The notes under the pieces were generated by a model that saw only the letters and a list, made by a program, of their open reading frames with translations, did not search any database and was not told the origin of the DNA. A program made the position numbers and the translations under genes. Positions 23,301-30,888 of a stretch of 42,948 bases of DNA are shown here, one piece after another. Each line of letters starts with the position of its first letter. The stretch's first letter is position 1. This stretch comes from CAYFJO01 sp964343305 (GTDB taxonomy: Bacteria > Planctomycetota > Planctomycetia > Pirellulales > Pirellulaceae). The stretch spans positions 1 to 42,948 of the forward strand of contig CAYFJO010000041.1 of the NCBI GenBank assembly GCA_964343305.1, given 5' to 3'.

Positions 23301-25692
23301 CTTCGGCGGCTTGTCTCAATTCCTGTTCCGCTAAGGCGGCACGTTGTGAATCGGAGTACGGTCGCAAGTCGATCAACCGCAGAGCAACGGGCCGCGGCGG
23401 ACCAATCGATTGCACGATTTGATCGTGGGAAGCATGAAAAGTCGTTCGAAGCGCAGTGTGATTTCGGACAAGTTGGCTCAATGCCTGCTGCGCCACGGAC
23501 GGATCGAGCGGGCCGTCAATGTCGAGCACAACGGGGATGTTTAGAATTCCCGGCGCGGATGCCAGCTCGCCAAGAAACCACAATCGTCTTTGAATATCGG
23601 ACAATGCGATTTCGGACGGCCAGCTCTTCGCGGATGGCGCTTCCGCCGGCGCGTTCAACGTCCGCGGCTTTGAGTCAGCGGCGTCGACCAAATGGGCGGC
23701 AAGCGTTCGAATGGTCGAGTATTCGTAGAGGATCGTGGGCGACAGATTCTGGTGGAGCCGTTCTTCGAGTTGGCCCGCGATACTTACGATGGCAACGGAG
23801 TCCAGGCCAAAGAAGGCGAAGCTCTGGTCGATGTCGATCGTTTCGTTGTCGGCTTTGATTCGTTGGGCAATGGCACTTTGCAGCCATTCGATCAGAGACT
23901 CTTGCCCGACGGGACGAATTGCTAATCCTTCCGCTTTTTCGAAAGACGAGTTGTCCATCTGTCCAACTGTCTTAAACGACCCAGCGAGGTACTTATCTCG
24001 GCAAGTGCTGCGTTGCACTTTTCCGCTCGACGTTCTCGGTAACTGGCCAGGACGTAACAGCAGCACGCCGTGAACTTGCAAGTCGTGGTTTCGCGAAATG
24101 GCTTCGCGAACGGCGTCGATGATCGTGGATGGGTCAACGGTGCGATGTTCTCGCTGGATTTCGTGCACGACGGCCAGTTGCTCCGAACCATCGACGGAGA
24201 TGGAAAACGCCGCTCCGCCACCGGGAGCCAGTGCCTCGTGGCAGTCGTTGACGGTGGCTTCAACGTCTTGGGGATAGTGATTTTGGCCACGGATGATGAT
24301 GACGTCTTTGGCCCGACCTGTGACAAAAAGCTGACCGTTTTGGAGAAACCCGAGGTCACCGGTTCGGAAGTATTTTGCTGTGTCGCCTTCCAGTTGGCTG
24401 GCGAATGACTCTTCGGTTCTCGACGGCGAATTCCAATAGCCCGCCGCGACGCATGGTCCGGAAACCCAGATCTCGCCAATTTCATCAGCATCGCAAGGCT
24501 GACAGGTATCGGGATCAACAATCACGAGCGTCTGTTCAAAAACCGGTTGTCCCGACGAAACCAGTCGCTGGTGAACTTCATCGTTGGAAACTTGGATCGT
24601 ACCCGCGCGCAATCGCTCGTCATCGAAACGCTGGATGATTGATCCTTGACCGGCTTGGGCCCCAGCCACCAACAAGGTTGCTTCGGCCAAACCATAACAA
24701 GGATACATCGCTTCGCGTCGGAATCCACACGCGGCAAACCGCTCGCAAAACCGGTCAATCACGTCCGCGCGAATCGGCTCCGCGCCATTGAACGCCAGCC
24801 GTAAATGACTCAGGTCCAGTGATGCACAGTCTTCGTCGTTAATCGCGCGCACACAGAGGTCGTAGGCAAAGTTCGGTGCGCCGGTGACGGTCGCCTTCGT
24901 TTCGGTCAGCGCCCGTAACCAATTCACGGGACGGCCCAGAAAGTCCATCGGCGACATCACCAGACTCTCCACGCCACTGGACATGGGAACCAAAAGGCCG
25001 CCGATGAGTCCCATGTCGTGATAATGCGGCAGCCATGTCACCGCGCGAGTCTCGGAACTGATTCCGAAGCAGCGCGCGATCGCCTCGATGTTGGTGACTA
25101 AATTGGCATGCGAAACGATGACGCCGCGTGGCGAGGATGTCGAGCCCGATGTGTATTGCAACATGGCGGGCCAATCGCCGCGGATGTCGGGAGCGGACCA
25201 TCGATCCGCGTCCGATTCATCGCACTGGTCGATGTTCAACAAGCAAACATCCGTGGACCAGTCGTCCCGCGCCGCTTGGGACCGCAATGCGTCCAACGAA
25301 TCGGCGTTTCCCAGCACGGCGGCTGGCTCGGCGTTTTTCAGGATGCCCCGCAGTTGAACCGGCTCGCGGCGTGGATGCATGACCTTCGTCGGAATCGCGA
25401 TCGCTCCGGCGTACAAACAACCCCAGTAGGCACAAAGAAACTCTGGTCCCGCGGGAAAGTAAAGCACGATTCGCTGTCCAGCAAAATCCATGTTCGACAA
25501 GTGGACGGCGATTTGGCGGGCACGTCGATCAAGCTCGCCGTAAGACAACGATGTCGCATGATCGAGCGACGTTCCGAATCGAAACGGTATCCGATCGGGC
25601 GTTTGATCGGCGCGGCAGCGCAGCAAACCAAGTAGATCAACCGGCGGCGTTGGCGGGAATATCGGATCCGACATCAGTCTGGCGAAAATCAC
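20371..25692 (-). CDS. FAAL-ACP-C-A-PCP nonribosomal lipopeptide synthetase
   Basis: The 1773-residue enzyme has five domains. A fatty acyl-AMP ligase (about 1-595) shows LQYTSGSTSSPRGVIVSH, LPHYHDMGLIGGLLVP, and YRTGDLGFL given as FRTGDLGFL. A carrier domain follows, with Ser in FFGLDSVAI (about 625). The condensation domain (about 690-1125) has the catalytic motif as SHLISDG, keeping the second His and the Asp-Gly. The adenylation domain (about 1145-1650) has LYTSGSTGKPKGV, YGPTETT, LYRTGDLVR and NGKIDRK. The final carrier domain has LLELGVSSMEI (about 1705). Pocket residues read off by eye are D-I-F-Q-F-G-M-I-W, close to the DILQLGLIW code I recall for glycine. There is no thioesterase, R domain or epimerase; the acidic tail (DEFEEGVI) is a candidate docking motif for the next protein, whose gene overlaps by four bases. 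The predicted intermediate is an N-acyl-aminoacyl thioester. A palindromic repeat is inserted in frame in the A domain (residues about 1516-1536). Confidence 0.92.
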   Translation of the reverse strand: MIFARLMSDPIFPPTPPVDLLGLLRCRADQTPDRIPFRFGTSLDHATSLSYGELDRRARQIAVHLSNMDFAGQRIVLYFPAGPEFLCAYWGCLYAGAIAIPTKVMHPRREPVQLRGILKNAEPAAVLGNADSLDALRSQAARDDWSTDVCLLNIDQCDESDADRWSAPDIRGDWPAMLQYTSGSTSSPRGVIVSHANLVTNIEAIARCFGISSETRAVTWLPHYHDMGLIGGLLVPMSSGVESLVMSPMDFLGRPVNWLRALTETKATVTGAPNFAYDLCVRAINDEDCASLDLSHLRLAFNGAEPIRADVIDRFCERFAACGFRREAMYPCYGLAEATLLVAGAQAGQGSIIQRFDDERLRAGTIQVSNDEVHQRLVSSGQPVFEQTLVIVDPDTCQPCDADEIGEIWVSGPCVAAGYWNSPSRTEESFASQLEGDTAKYFRTGDLGFLQNGQLFVTGRAKDVIIIRGQNHYPQDVEATVNDCHEALAPGGGAAFSISVDGSEQLAVVHEIQREHRTVDPSTIIDAVREAISRNHDLQVHGVLLLRPGQLPRTSSGKVQRSTCRDKYLAGSFKTVGQMDNSSFEKAEGLAIRPVGQESLIEWLQSAIAQRIKADNETIDIDQSFAFFGLDSVAIVSIAGQLEERLHQNLSPTILYEYSTIRTLAAHLVDAADSKPRTLNAPAEAPSAKSWPSEIALSDIQRRLWFLGELASAPGILNIPVVLDIDGPLDPSVAQQALSQLVRNHTALRTTFHASHDQIVQSIGPPRPVALRLIDLRPYSDSQRAALAEQELRQAAEERFDPSLAPMMRATLLRLANQRHQLAVTISHLISDGWSMGVLCHEFVAAYQAICQGQSPPNVEAKTQFASLLTADGVPPSSKNGDSGPQAFRDPPAVLELPCDHPRATMPSFEGDQLEFEFPTEVTEALFEFSRQLGVTPFVTLLSGFQTLLYRYTGQKDITVGVPFSGRNQAALREVVGPLMNPLPIRVELSHEEDIAELVSRTRTAVVQAQKHQEASSHAIAEQLDEPRSVGRPRFYQVMFDMQDEVPTLTAENGLVIKPAEANNGAAMVDLALSIRRAGDRLRGHVQFDRELFEPTTIERLIRHYTTLLSSLVENTDEPLAKLSLLAQDERQQLLVDWNATEVSYSPDRVDEMFARQVNQRGDSIAVVCGDEQLTYRQLNDRSNALAQMLVEQGVRAGDLVGILLDRSLDVAVALLGVLKAGAAYVPVDPTYPPARQQLILDDATVRCVISSRQNADRIPDNIWQVLLNTSTLDDQANPVNHGGSSEDLAYVLYTSGSTGKPKGVMVTHRNLANFFVGMDALQSSPEPGVWLAVTSISFDISVFELLWTLSRGYTVVILTDPLAAAIDHSENSIAHQIEHHGVTHFQCTPPLMRMLIDDADARQALSTVKKIFIGGDAMPQDLARELTEQMAGDVYNMYGPTETTIWSTTEQLVSGVDVTIGRPITNTQVYVVDRNFQPLPVGVPGELLIGGDGVTRGYYNKPDLTADRFISDPFRSRTRESSDLCAGPKSHDSGYLSRLYRTGDLVRTLDDGRLEFLGRIDHQTKIRGHRIELGDIETTLQSHALVKEAVVVVSGDDEHTKRLVAFVVPSNGKIDPAHLQSHLRDHLPPYMIPSSIVPVESLQLTPNGKIDRKTLASLSTAPTQSIAMNNTPSNDDFASQLAALISDELAIPSVETSANLLELGVSSMEIARVANRMERDLGWRPSFADFFRNGTIDQLAQSRFPTTNGNGHPPTYGSPQLQPQDEFEEGVI
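21085..21146. repeat. In-frame palindromic repeat inside the NRPS adenylation domain
   Basis: The 24-base segments at 21085-21108 and 21123-21146 are inverted copies with two mismatches around a 14-base spacer. They contain GTAGCCGGA and TCCGGCTAC at the outer ends. The element encodes residues about 1516-1536, in the loop between DPF and LYRTGDL. That loop has 25 residues here where related A domains have roughly 5-9. The reading frame is kept. Confidence 0.88.
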
Positions 25693-25782
25693 TCGCGGTT
25701 AAATCAAGGCGTCCGTCGTTCCCCAAGTCCATTCTGCGTTTAATCCCCAATTATCCTATGCGCCCCAAGTCTCCGCAATGGC

Positions 25783-26175
25783 TTAAATCCACCACTCTAG
25801 TTGAACACCCAAGCGATAAATAAAGACGATTCCGCCAGTAATGGCCGCACCAATCGATAAAACCAACACGGCTGCCCCGGCGATGTCCAATCCACGTCGC
25901 AAGTGATCGTTCTCATGCTCGTCGATCGCTTTGGCGAGCGTTTCCAAAGCACTGTTGAACATTTCCGCCCCAAGCACAACAGCGATGCAAAGAACAAGCA
26001 CGCACCATTCAATCAAACTGACTCGCAAAACGACCCCAGCGATCACGACGGCGGCAGTCATCAACAAATGAGCCGCGAAGCTGGTTTGTCCCCGGATGCC
26101 GAGCGCAATACCACGAAACGTATCGCGGAATTTGACGAACCAAGTTCGTTTTGGCGGCTGATACTTTTCTGACAT
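25783..26175 (-). CDS. dgkA: DgkA-type diacylglycerol/undecaprenol kinase
   Basis: The 130-residue integral membrane protein matches the DgkA/UdpK family in length and layout: an amphipathic N-terminal helix (FRDTFRGIALGIRGQTSFAAHLL), a first membrane helix (AAVVIAGVVLRVSL), a second helix leading to the family active-site motif AEMFNSALE, a short charged cytoplasmic loop (IDEHENDHLRRGLDIAGAAV), and a third membrane helix. It phosphorylates diacylglycerol or undecaprenol in the inner membrane, recycling lipids released by envelope synthesis. The ATG is four bases after the LptD-like gene's stop, so the two are co-transcribed; the NRPS gene follows 90 bases later. Whether the lipid substrate is diacylglycerol or undecaprenol cannot be told from sequence. 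Confidence 0.93.
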   Translation of the reverse strand: MSEKYQPPKRTWFVKFRDTFRGIALGIRGQTSFAAHLLMTAAVVIAGVVLRVSLIEWCVLVLCIAVVLGAEMFNSALETLAKAIDEHENDHLRRGLDIAGAAVLVLSIGAAITGGIVFIYRLGVQLEWWI

Positions 26176-26179
26176 TCAA

Positions 26180-29100
26180 TTATTGTAGACCGCGAGCCCC
26201 TGCTGGGGGAACTTGGACGCCGCCCACCATGCCCAGCCGCGATCTGGGCAAGAAGCGTGGTTCTATGGACATGACCACGCCGACGTTGCCGCGGCTGACG
26301 TCGCTGTGGATGCCCAGCCGGACAAAGAATGACTCGCCGATGCGGGTGAAGCTGAGCGATTGGCCGATGTTGCCCGCGGAGGAGAAATCGATCGATGAGC
26401 CCGCCGTAGCGATCCATTTTTCGCTCATGCGGTAACTGAGCGACGCGGACAACAAGTTGCTGCTGATCGGTCCCTCGATGGATCGGTAGCCGACGTACAA
26501 ACTGCCCAATTCGGGGCGCGTCAGAATTCCACCGACACTCATTGTCCGCAAGCCTTGGCCGAAGAAATCGAAATGGCCGTCGGACAATAACGTGACGCGG
26601 TCGCCGACATGCCAGCGGAAATCGTAGTTCATCAAGCCAAACTCGGCACCATTGTTGTCGCGCGATGCTTTTGGGAAAAACGTGCCTTCAATGTCAAATG
26701 TGATCCAATCGACGATCCGTTCCTGGCCCGGCAAGCCGCGTTTGGTTTGCCAACGCTGCCGAACGCCCAGTCGCGTCAGCATCAAGTCGTCGGCAATTTC
26801 GGTGCTGGCTCCCGTGACGTAACTTTGCATGCCGGTCCGCAGCGCGTAAAGACGTTCGTCGAAAGCAAGCGGAGCGCCTGGCAGCCCGGCAAACGTTGCA
26901 CCGGGCATGAAGAATCGCCGGCGGAAAAACTCTTGGGCATCGTCGTCCAACGGATCGTAGAGCGGGAAGCGATCAATGTTCTCGTCCGCGTCTGCCCACA
27001 GAAATTCGGCATCAAAAACGACTTTGTGGGCCAAGCCGTTCAAGTTGAACAATTGGCTCTGCACCGACGGGTCGGCCCGCCACATGGGAACACTGGCCCG
27101 AATGCCCGCCTGGCCATAGCCGCGCGTTCTGTCACTGGCCGACAGATCTTCCTGCCAATGCGTCACATCGCCAAGCACGTAGGGGACGAAGCGAAACACA
27201 CCCAAATCGAACGGCACGTCCAACTCCTGCCGCGTGCCGACACGAACACCAGATCGATTCGCCGGCAAACCGTTAAACGTTTCCCAAGGCAGTCGTTGAA
27301 ATTGTCCGGCCAACGTCGCGTTGGTGGGAGTGTCGGCGACGTCGAACCGTCCGTAACCGACGTGCGAATGTGCATACCAGGTGAGCCGATCGGACAACAG
27401 TGACTTGCCCAACAGAAACTGGTCCAGCCGCGGCAGCCAGCCCGTCTGGGTATAGAAATCGTTCACGCGATAGTCGACCGACAGGGCGACTGAGTTTTCT
27501 GCCCATTGCTTTTTGATTTCGATCCCCGTGGTTTGATCCTTGTCCTGATCAAACTCGCGTTCGAAGTACTGTTCGAGAAACGTCCGGTCCGTGATCCAAC
27601 TCGCTTCGGCAGTGACTTGAAAGCCGATGTCCAGCTTCTGTTGGTGCTGCCAGAGCAATCTTCCGCGATACACATCTTCGGGCACGATCGCGCGGCGGTC
27701 GCGCCCCAAGTTGTCGCGACCACGGTCTTTGATCCCCCACGAATCGAAGAAGCCTTTGGTCGGGCCCGCGATGCCAAAGAAGTTTTCGCGACTGTATTCA
27801 ACGTCCGTGCCGATTCCCAATCCGCTGACGTCGCTAAGAAAGTTGCCTCGCTCACTGAGCCCATCCGTCGTGACATTCCACTTGGTTCCCTCCGGTTTGT
27901 TTCGGATACCGAGCAGTTGATACGCGTTGTAGTCGGTCAACACCTGAGTGCCGAAAATACTGTCACTGCCAAGCTTGATCCGATCGATGTAAAACACCGG
28001 GTCCTCCAGATCGGTTGCCAGGACGGGGAAATACGAAATGGGCACGCCCGCGACGTAGAAGAAATTATTGCGACTGGTCGCCGTCATGTTGTGTTCGACT
28101 TGCAACTCGCCGGTTTGCTGGTCGAAGGCTTGAACGCCGGTCAGCGGATCGATTTTGGGCGTTTGAAAATCCTGAAATGCAATCGTGTCGGATTGGAACC
28201 AGTAGCGCGGGAAACCGAGCCGGCTAGACGTGATCGCCCCGCCGTAGGCGATGAAGTTTTGCTCGTCGATTTGCTGCAACACGTCGGCCTTGAGTCGCAC
28301 TAGCCCCTCGTAATCCTTAAACGCCGGCGTCAGCACCTCGGCCTGAAGAATCGTCCCTTTGCGGCGATTGACGTCGTAATACATTCGCTCGGCATAGATC
28401 ACGCGGTCGCCCTGAGCGAACACGATGTTGCCTTCCATGTAAAATTCAAGCGGCGTGTCGCCACTTTGGATCGCTTCGGTCGTAAAGTCGGAATCGCTGA
28501 GCTTCGATGTCCAAATGACGATGCGGTCCGCTTCCAAGACGATGCGCTCCAGATCACCGAGTTGGCGAAGCTGCTGGGCCGGCTGAACGCCCTCGACAAC
28601 AACTTTGACGCCCCGGTCGATGAGTTGGATTTGTTCGTTGCGATCAGGATCAAATCGCGTTTGATATTGAAACCGTGATCCGCCGCGCGGTGTAATCAAA
28701 ATACGGCGAGGCCCCCTCGATGGTCTTGCGGCCGGCAATGGGATGGCTTCCGGCGCAACAGGAGGTGCCGAGATTTGGGGAGCCGTGAATTGCACGGGAC
28801 GTACGCTGGAGGGTGTTGGACGAACGACGCGTTCGGCTCGCGCGACAATCTTTGGCTTGGCCGATCTCGGTCCGTCCACATGGCTAACATTCGTGCGAAT
28901 CCCGGCCGCCGATTGCCAGCGACCTTGCCACCAGTGATCGATGATGGAACTGTTCGTCGAATGATCGCCGCCAAAGTCAATGCGAATCTGGCCATTCGGT
29001 CCGTTGCCTTCGAGGTAGCAAGTCACGTGATTCGGTTCTTTGCTCCAAGGATCGACACGATGAATCCATAACACCGCTTCGTGACTTCGCGCGATGGTTC

Positions 29101-29362
29101 GTCCCTGCTTGATGTACACACCGCCCCGCAAGTGCCAGACTTCCTTGTCGCCGTCGATCCATCGGTTCCCACGCTCCGCCCAAACATCGATTGGGTCACT
29201 GAGATTCGAAGGCGGCGGTTCAACTTGAGCGCTGGCTTGCAGAACAAACAAGAGTGTGATGAGCAGACTGGCGATTGATGTGTGCCACTGGCTCTGCCAG
29301 TGTTTCGCGACAGTGCTTGATTTAAACAAACACTGGCAGAGCCAGTGGCACACAAATTTCAA
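26180..29362 (-). CDS. LptD/OstA-like outer-membrane protein
   Basis: The 1060-residue product looks like an LPS-assembly LptD homologue. After the signal peptide (core LLITLLFVLQASAQ, about residues 33-46) there is an OstA/LptA-like periplasmic part with repeated strand units (LEADRIVIWTSKL, YMEGNIVFAQGDRVIYAERMYYDVNRRKGTI). A Pro-rich linker precedes it (about 190-225). The region after about residue 440 is long and rich in alternating aromatic and polar residues, as expected for a large beta-barrel (YRVNDFYTQTGWLPRLDQF, LGSLYVGYRSIEG). It would insert lipopolysaccharide or similar lipids into the outer membrane. The start is doubtful: the longest reading uses a TTG at 29362 and runs through a palindromic repeat encoding residues 4-28 before the true-looking signal sequence, in which no ATG or GTG exists. 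It is followed after four bases by dgkA. Confidence 0.82.
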   Translation of the reverse strand: MKFVCHWLCQCLFKSSTVAKHWQSQWHTSIASLLITLLFVLQASAQVEPPPSNLSDPIDVWAERGNRWIDGDKEVWHLRGGVYIKQGRTIARSHEAVLWIHRVDPWSKEPNHVTCYLEGNGPNGQIRIDFGGDHSTNSSIIDHWWQGRWQSAAGIRTNVSHVDGPRSAKPKIVARAERVVRPTPSSVRPVQFTAPQISAPPVAPEAIPLPAARPSRGPRRILITPRGGSRFQYQTRFDPDRNEQIQLIDRGVKVVVEGVQPAQQLRQLGDLERIVLEADRIVIWTSKLSDSDFTTEAIQSGDTPLEFYMEGNIVFAQGDRVIYAERMYYDVNRRKGTILQAEVLTPAFKDYEGLVRLKADVLQQIDEQNFIAYGGAITSSRLGFPRYWFQSDTIAFQDFQTPKIDPLTGVQAFDQQTGELQVEHNMTATSRNNFFYVAGVPISYFPVLATDLEDPVFYIDRIKLGSDSIFGTQVLTDYNAYQLLGIRNKPEGTKWNVTTDGLSERGNFLSDVSGLGIGTDVEYSRENFFGIAGPTKGFFDSWGIKDRGRDNLGRDRRAIVPEDVYRGRLLWQHQQKLDIGFQVTAEASWITDRTFLEQYFEREFDQDKDQTTGIEIKKQWAENSVALSVDYRVNDFYTQTGWLPRLDQFLLGKSLLSDRLTWYAHSHVGYGRFDVADTPTNATLAGQFQRLPWETFNGLPANRSGVRVGTRQELDVPFDLGVFRFVPYVLGDVTHWQEDLSASDRTRGYGQAGIRASVPMWRADPSVQSQLFNLNGLAHKVVFDAEFLWADADENIDRFPLYDPLDDDAQEFFRRRFFMPGATFAGLPGAPLAFDERLYALRTGMQSYVTGASTEIADDLMLTRLGVRQRWQTKRGLPGQERIVDWITFDIEGTFFPKASRDNNGAEFGLMNYDFRWHVGDRVTLLSDGHFDFFGQGLRTMSVGGILTRPELGSLYVGYRSIEGPISSNLLSASLSYRMSEKWIATAGSSIDFSSAGNIGQSLSFTRIGESFFVRLGIHSDVSRGNVGVVMSIEPRFLPRSRLGMVGGVQVPPAGARGLQ
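29279..29354. repeat. Palindromic repeat at the 5' end of the LptD-like gene
   Basis: Arms of 27 bases (29279-29305 and 29328-29354) are perfect inverted copies around a 22-base spacer. They carry CCACTGGCTCTGCCAGTG, which is itself palindromic. The element lies just before or inside the start of the LptD-like gene and would be translated as the residues before its signal peptide. Confidence 0.9.
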
Positions 29363-29757
29363 GTTTCGTCCGCGCGCAGGCGACCACTCAGCGCGACACG
29401 GTCCATGCGCGCGCGACTCCGTCGTTCGACGATATGAGACCGCGCAGTACAGTGCTAAGGCTTCCTTGCCAGTCGTTCGATCATTGCTCGGAGCGGCGGC
29501 GAGCGCATTGCCAACGTGAAAAGACGCGAGCCGCTCAGGAAAAGTGTAGGGGGATCAAAACCGGCGGGGATTATAGGAATCCACGGAAAACGCGGCAAGG
29601 CAAACGCCAGTACGCTTAGCGGAACCATTTTTCTCTCTAGCAAACGAATCCGCTAGCACCAAATCGTTGCCGTTTTCAAAAAGATCTCAGCGCGAATCTA
29701 AGACCACACCAAAGTCGTGTTGAACAGGAGTTAGTTTCTAGGAAAAGGAGTTTTGCG
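29363..29757. other. Divergent intergenic region
   Basis: About 395 bases separate the LptD-like gene from the CHAT-like gene. Small ORFs on both strands have no recognisable product. Promoters for both directions must lie here. The only clear signal is AAGGAG about eight bases before the CHAT-like ATG. Confidence 0.5.
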
Positions 29758-30318
29758 ATGAACATCTTGCCTCAAGTCGAAAATGCGTTATCGGCCGTTC
29801 GAGCCAGTTTCCTTCATGACCCGAGTGGCCTGACTGCCAGCATTCATCTGGTGGACGAATTGCTAGCGACGTTGGAACAAACCAGCGACGGTTGTCACGC
29901 CATGGTTGTGACTCGCGACCGGCTCATCCCCGTTCCGCTTCCGGATCTTGATCATAAAAAGCTGTACGAAAACATCAGCATGCTTACCGCGACGCAGTTG
30001 ACGGGGGTTGGAGCTTTCGATATGCGCAAAGCGCTGATGCAGCTTCTTCCGGCCGTGCTGTCCGATCTTCGCCATACGATCCTCACGCCGCTGGTGCCGG
30101 CCCTTGAAGATGCGGGACTCACGGCGGGCAACCGGCTGGTGTTTGCTCCTGACGGCGTCATGAATTTCCTGCCGTTGCACGCGCTGGAGGTTGCCGACGG
30201 TGTGCGGCTGGGGGATCGGGCTAACGAATCGTCTGGCGGCCCAACGGTCGAGCGGGCGCGTGATGAATTGATGTCAGCGGTGTCTGATTTGTTCGCCGCC
30301 AGCAAGCGGGTTTTTTAA
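29758..30318 (+). CDS. Truncated CHAT-domain-like protein (catalytic part missing)
   Basis: The 186-residue product starts like the N-terminal part of a CHAT (caspase-like) protease domain: CHAMVVTRDRLIPVPLPDL, then a helical stretch, ILTPLVPALEDAGLTAGNRLVFAPDGVMNFLPLHAL, which corresponds to the common 'L..L..PL...L....RLVFVPDG.L..LPF.AL' segment. The sequence then switches to an unrelated helical segment (VERARDELMSAVSDLFAASKRVF) and stops at a TAA. The His and Cys motifs of CHAT proteases are absent, so it cannot be an active peptidase. After the TAA the same frame stays open for 65 further codons to 30516, suggesting that one nonsense change (for example AAA to TAA) cut a longer protein. 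An AAGGAG site eight bases before the ATG supports expression. It is probably a decaying relic of a CHAT-containing gene; such genes often act in stress or defence peptidase systems. Confidence 0.6.
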   Translation: MNILPQVENALSAVRASFLHDPSGLTASIHLVDELLATLEQTSDGCHAMVVTRDRLIPVPLPDLDHKKLYENISMLTATQLTGVGAFDMRKALMQLLPAVLSDLRHTILTPLVPALEDAGLTAGNRLVFAPDGVMNFLPLHALEVADGVRLGDRANESSGGPTVERARDELMSAVSDLFAASKRVF

Positions 30319-30360
30319 GAGACCGACGAAGTACGGCAACGGCAGTTGGCATACGACACA

Positions 30361-30516
30361 ATGCAATCGGTTTTCGACTGGGCGCAGGGCCGATGTCTGC
30401 GTGGCTACGTCTATGCTTTGACCCACGAGCTGCTCGACGACAACACGCTGCACCAGGAACGGCACTTGATGAAGAACGCAATCGGGAAGTGCATCGAGGG
30501 AATTCGCAATGACTGA
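30361..30516 (+). CDS. Small ORF continuing the CHAT-like frame after the stop
   Basis: From ATG 30361 there are 51 codons (MQSVFDWAQGRCLRGYVYAL to the stop at 30514). The frame is the same as that of the CHAT-like ORF, and all codons between the TAA at 30316 and this ATG are also open. It is best read as the C-terminal piece of a nonsense-interrupted protein. The next ORF starts eight bases before its end, with GAGG inside this ORF as ribosome-binding site. No family is recognised. Confidence 0.45.
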   Translation: MQSVFDWAQGRCLRGYVYALTHELLDDNTLHQERHLMKNAIGKCIEGIRND

Positions 30517-30742
30517 AAACGAATCAAGCGACGCACAACGATTGCAGGATGTCTCGGAATTGATAGGAAGCGGCAGTTTGGATGAAGCCATCGAAGATTT
30601 GCTTGCCGACGGTTGCCAAGGGGCGCGAGAAATCGTGGTGATGGGCACGGCGCGGATTCGTGAAGCAGATGAACCTCGGCCGAGCGACGAGCAGTTGAGC
30701 GCTGGCCTCACCAATCTCGTCGAGTGGCTGGAAAGACTTTGA
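30509..30742 (+). CDS. Small acidic protein of unknown function
   Basis: The 77-residue, acidic, soluble protein (MTENESSDAQRLQDVSELIG, ending LTNLVEWLERL) starts within the end of the preceding small ORF, with GAGG eight bases before the ATG, so the two are translationally coupled. I do not recognise the family. Secondary structure should be mostly helical. Its retention beside the broken CHAT-like gene suggests it belonged to the same small operon. Confidence 0.5.
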   Translation: MTENESSDAQRLQDVSELIGSGSLDEAIEDLLADGCQGAREIVVMGTARIREADEPRPSDEQLSAGLTNLVEWLERL

Positions 30743-30765
30743 TTACCGCATCACGCCGACGAAAA

Positions 30766-30840
30766 CTGGCAGAATCATGGATGGCAGAATGAAAAGACAG
30801 TTCGTTGTTCCTATGATTCTGCCATCCATCATTCTGCCAG
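30766..30840. repeat. Palindromic repeat between convergent genes, 25-bp arms
   Basis: Segments 30766-30790 and 30816-30840 are inverted copies with one mismatch around a 25-base spacer. The arms contain ATGGATGGCAGAAT. It separates the convergent small ORF and the glycosyltransferase gene, so it might also terminate transcription, though no T-run follows. Confidence 0.85.
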
Positions 30841-30888
30841 CAATGCGTCGCAAGACAACAAGATAATCCGAAATGATCGGACGAAGAA

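Noticed and set aside
20371..25692. PKS or mixed PKS-NRPS module
   Set aside because: No ketosynthase or acyltransferase motif was found; all domains fit FAAL, carrier, condensation and adenylation.
30766..30840. CRISPR repeats
   Set aside because: There is a single inverted pair and no direct repeats with regular spacers, here or elsewhere in the window.
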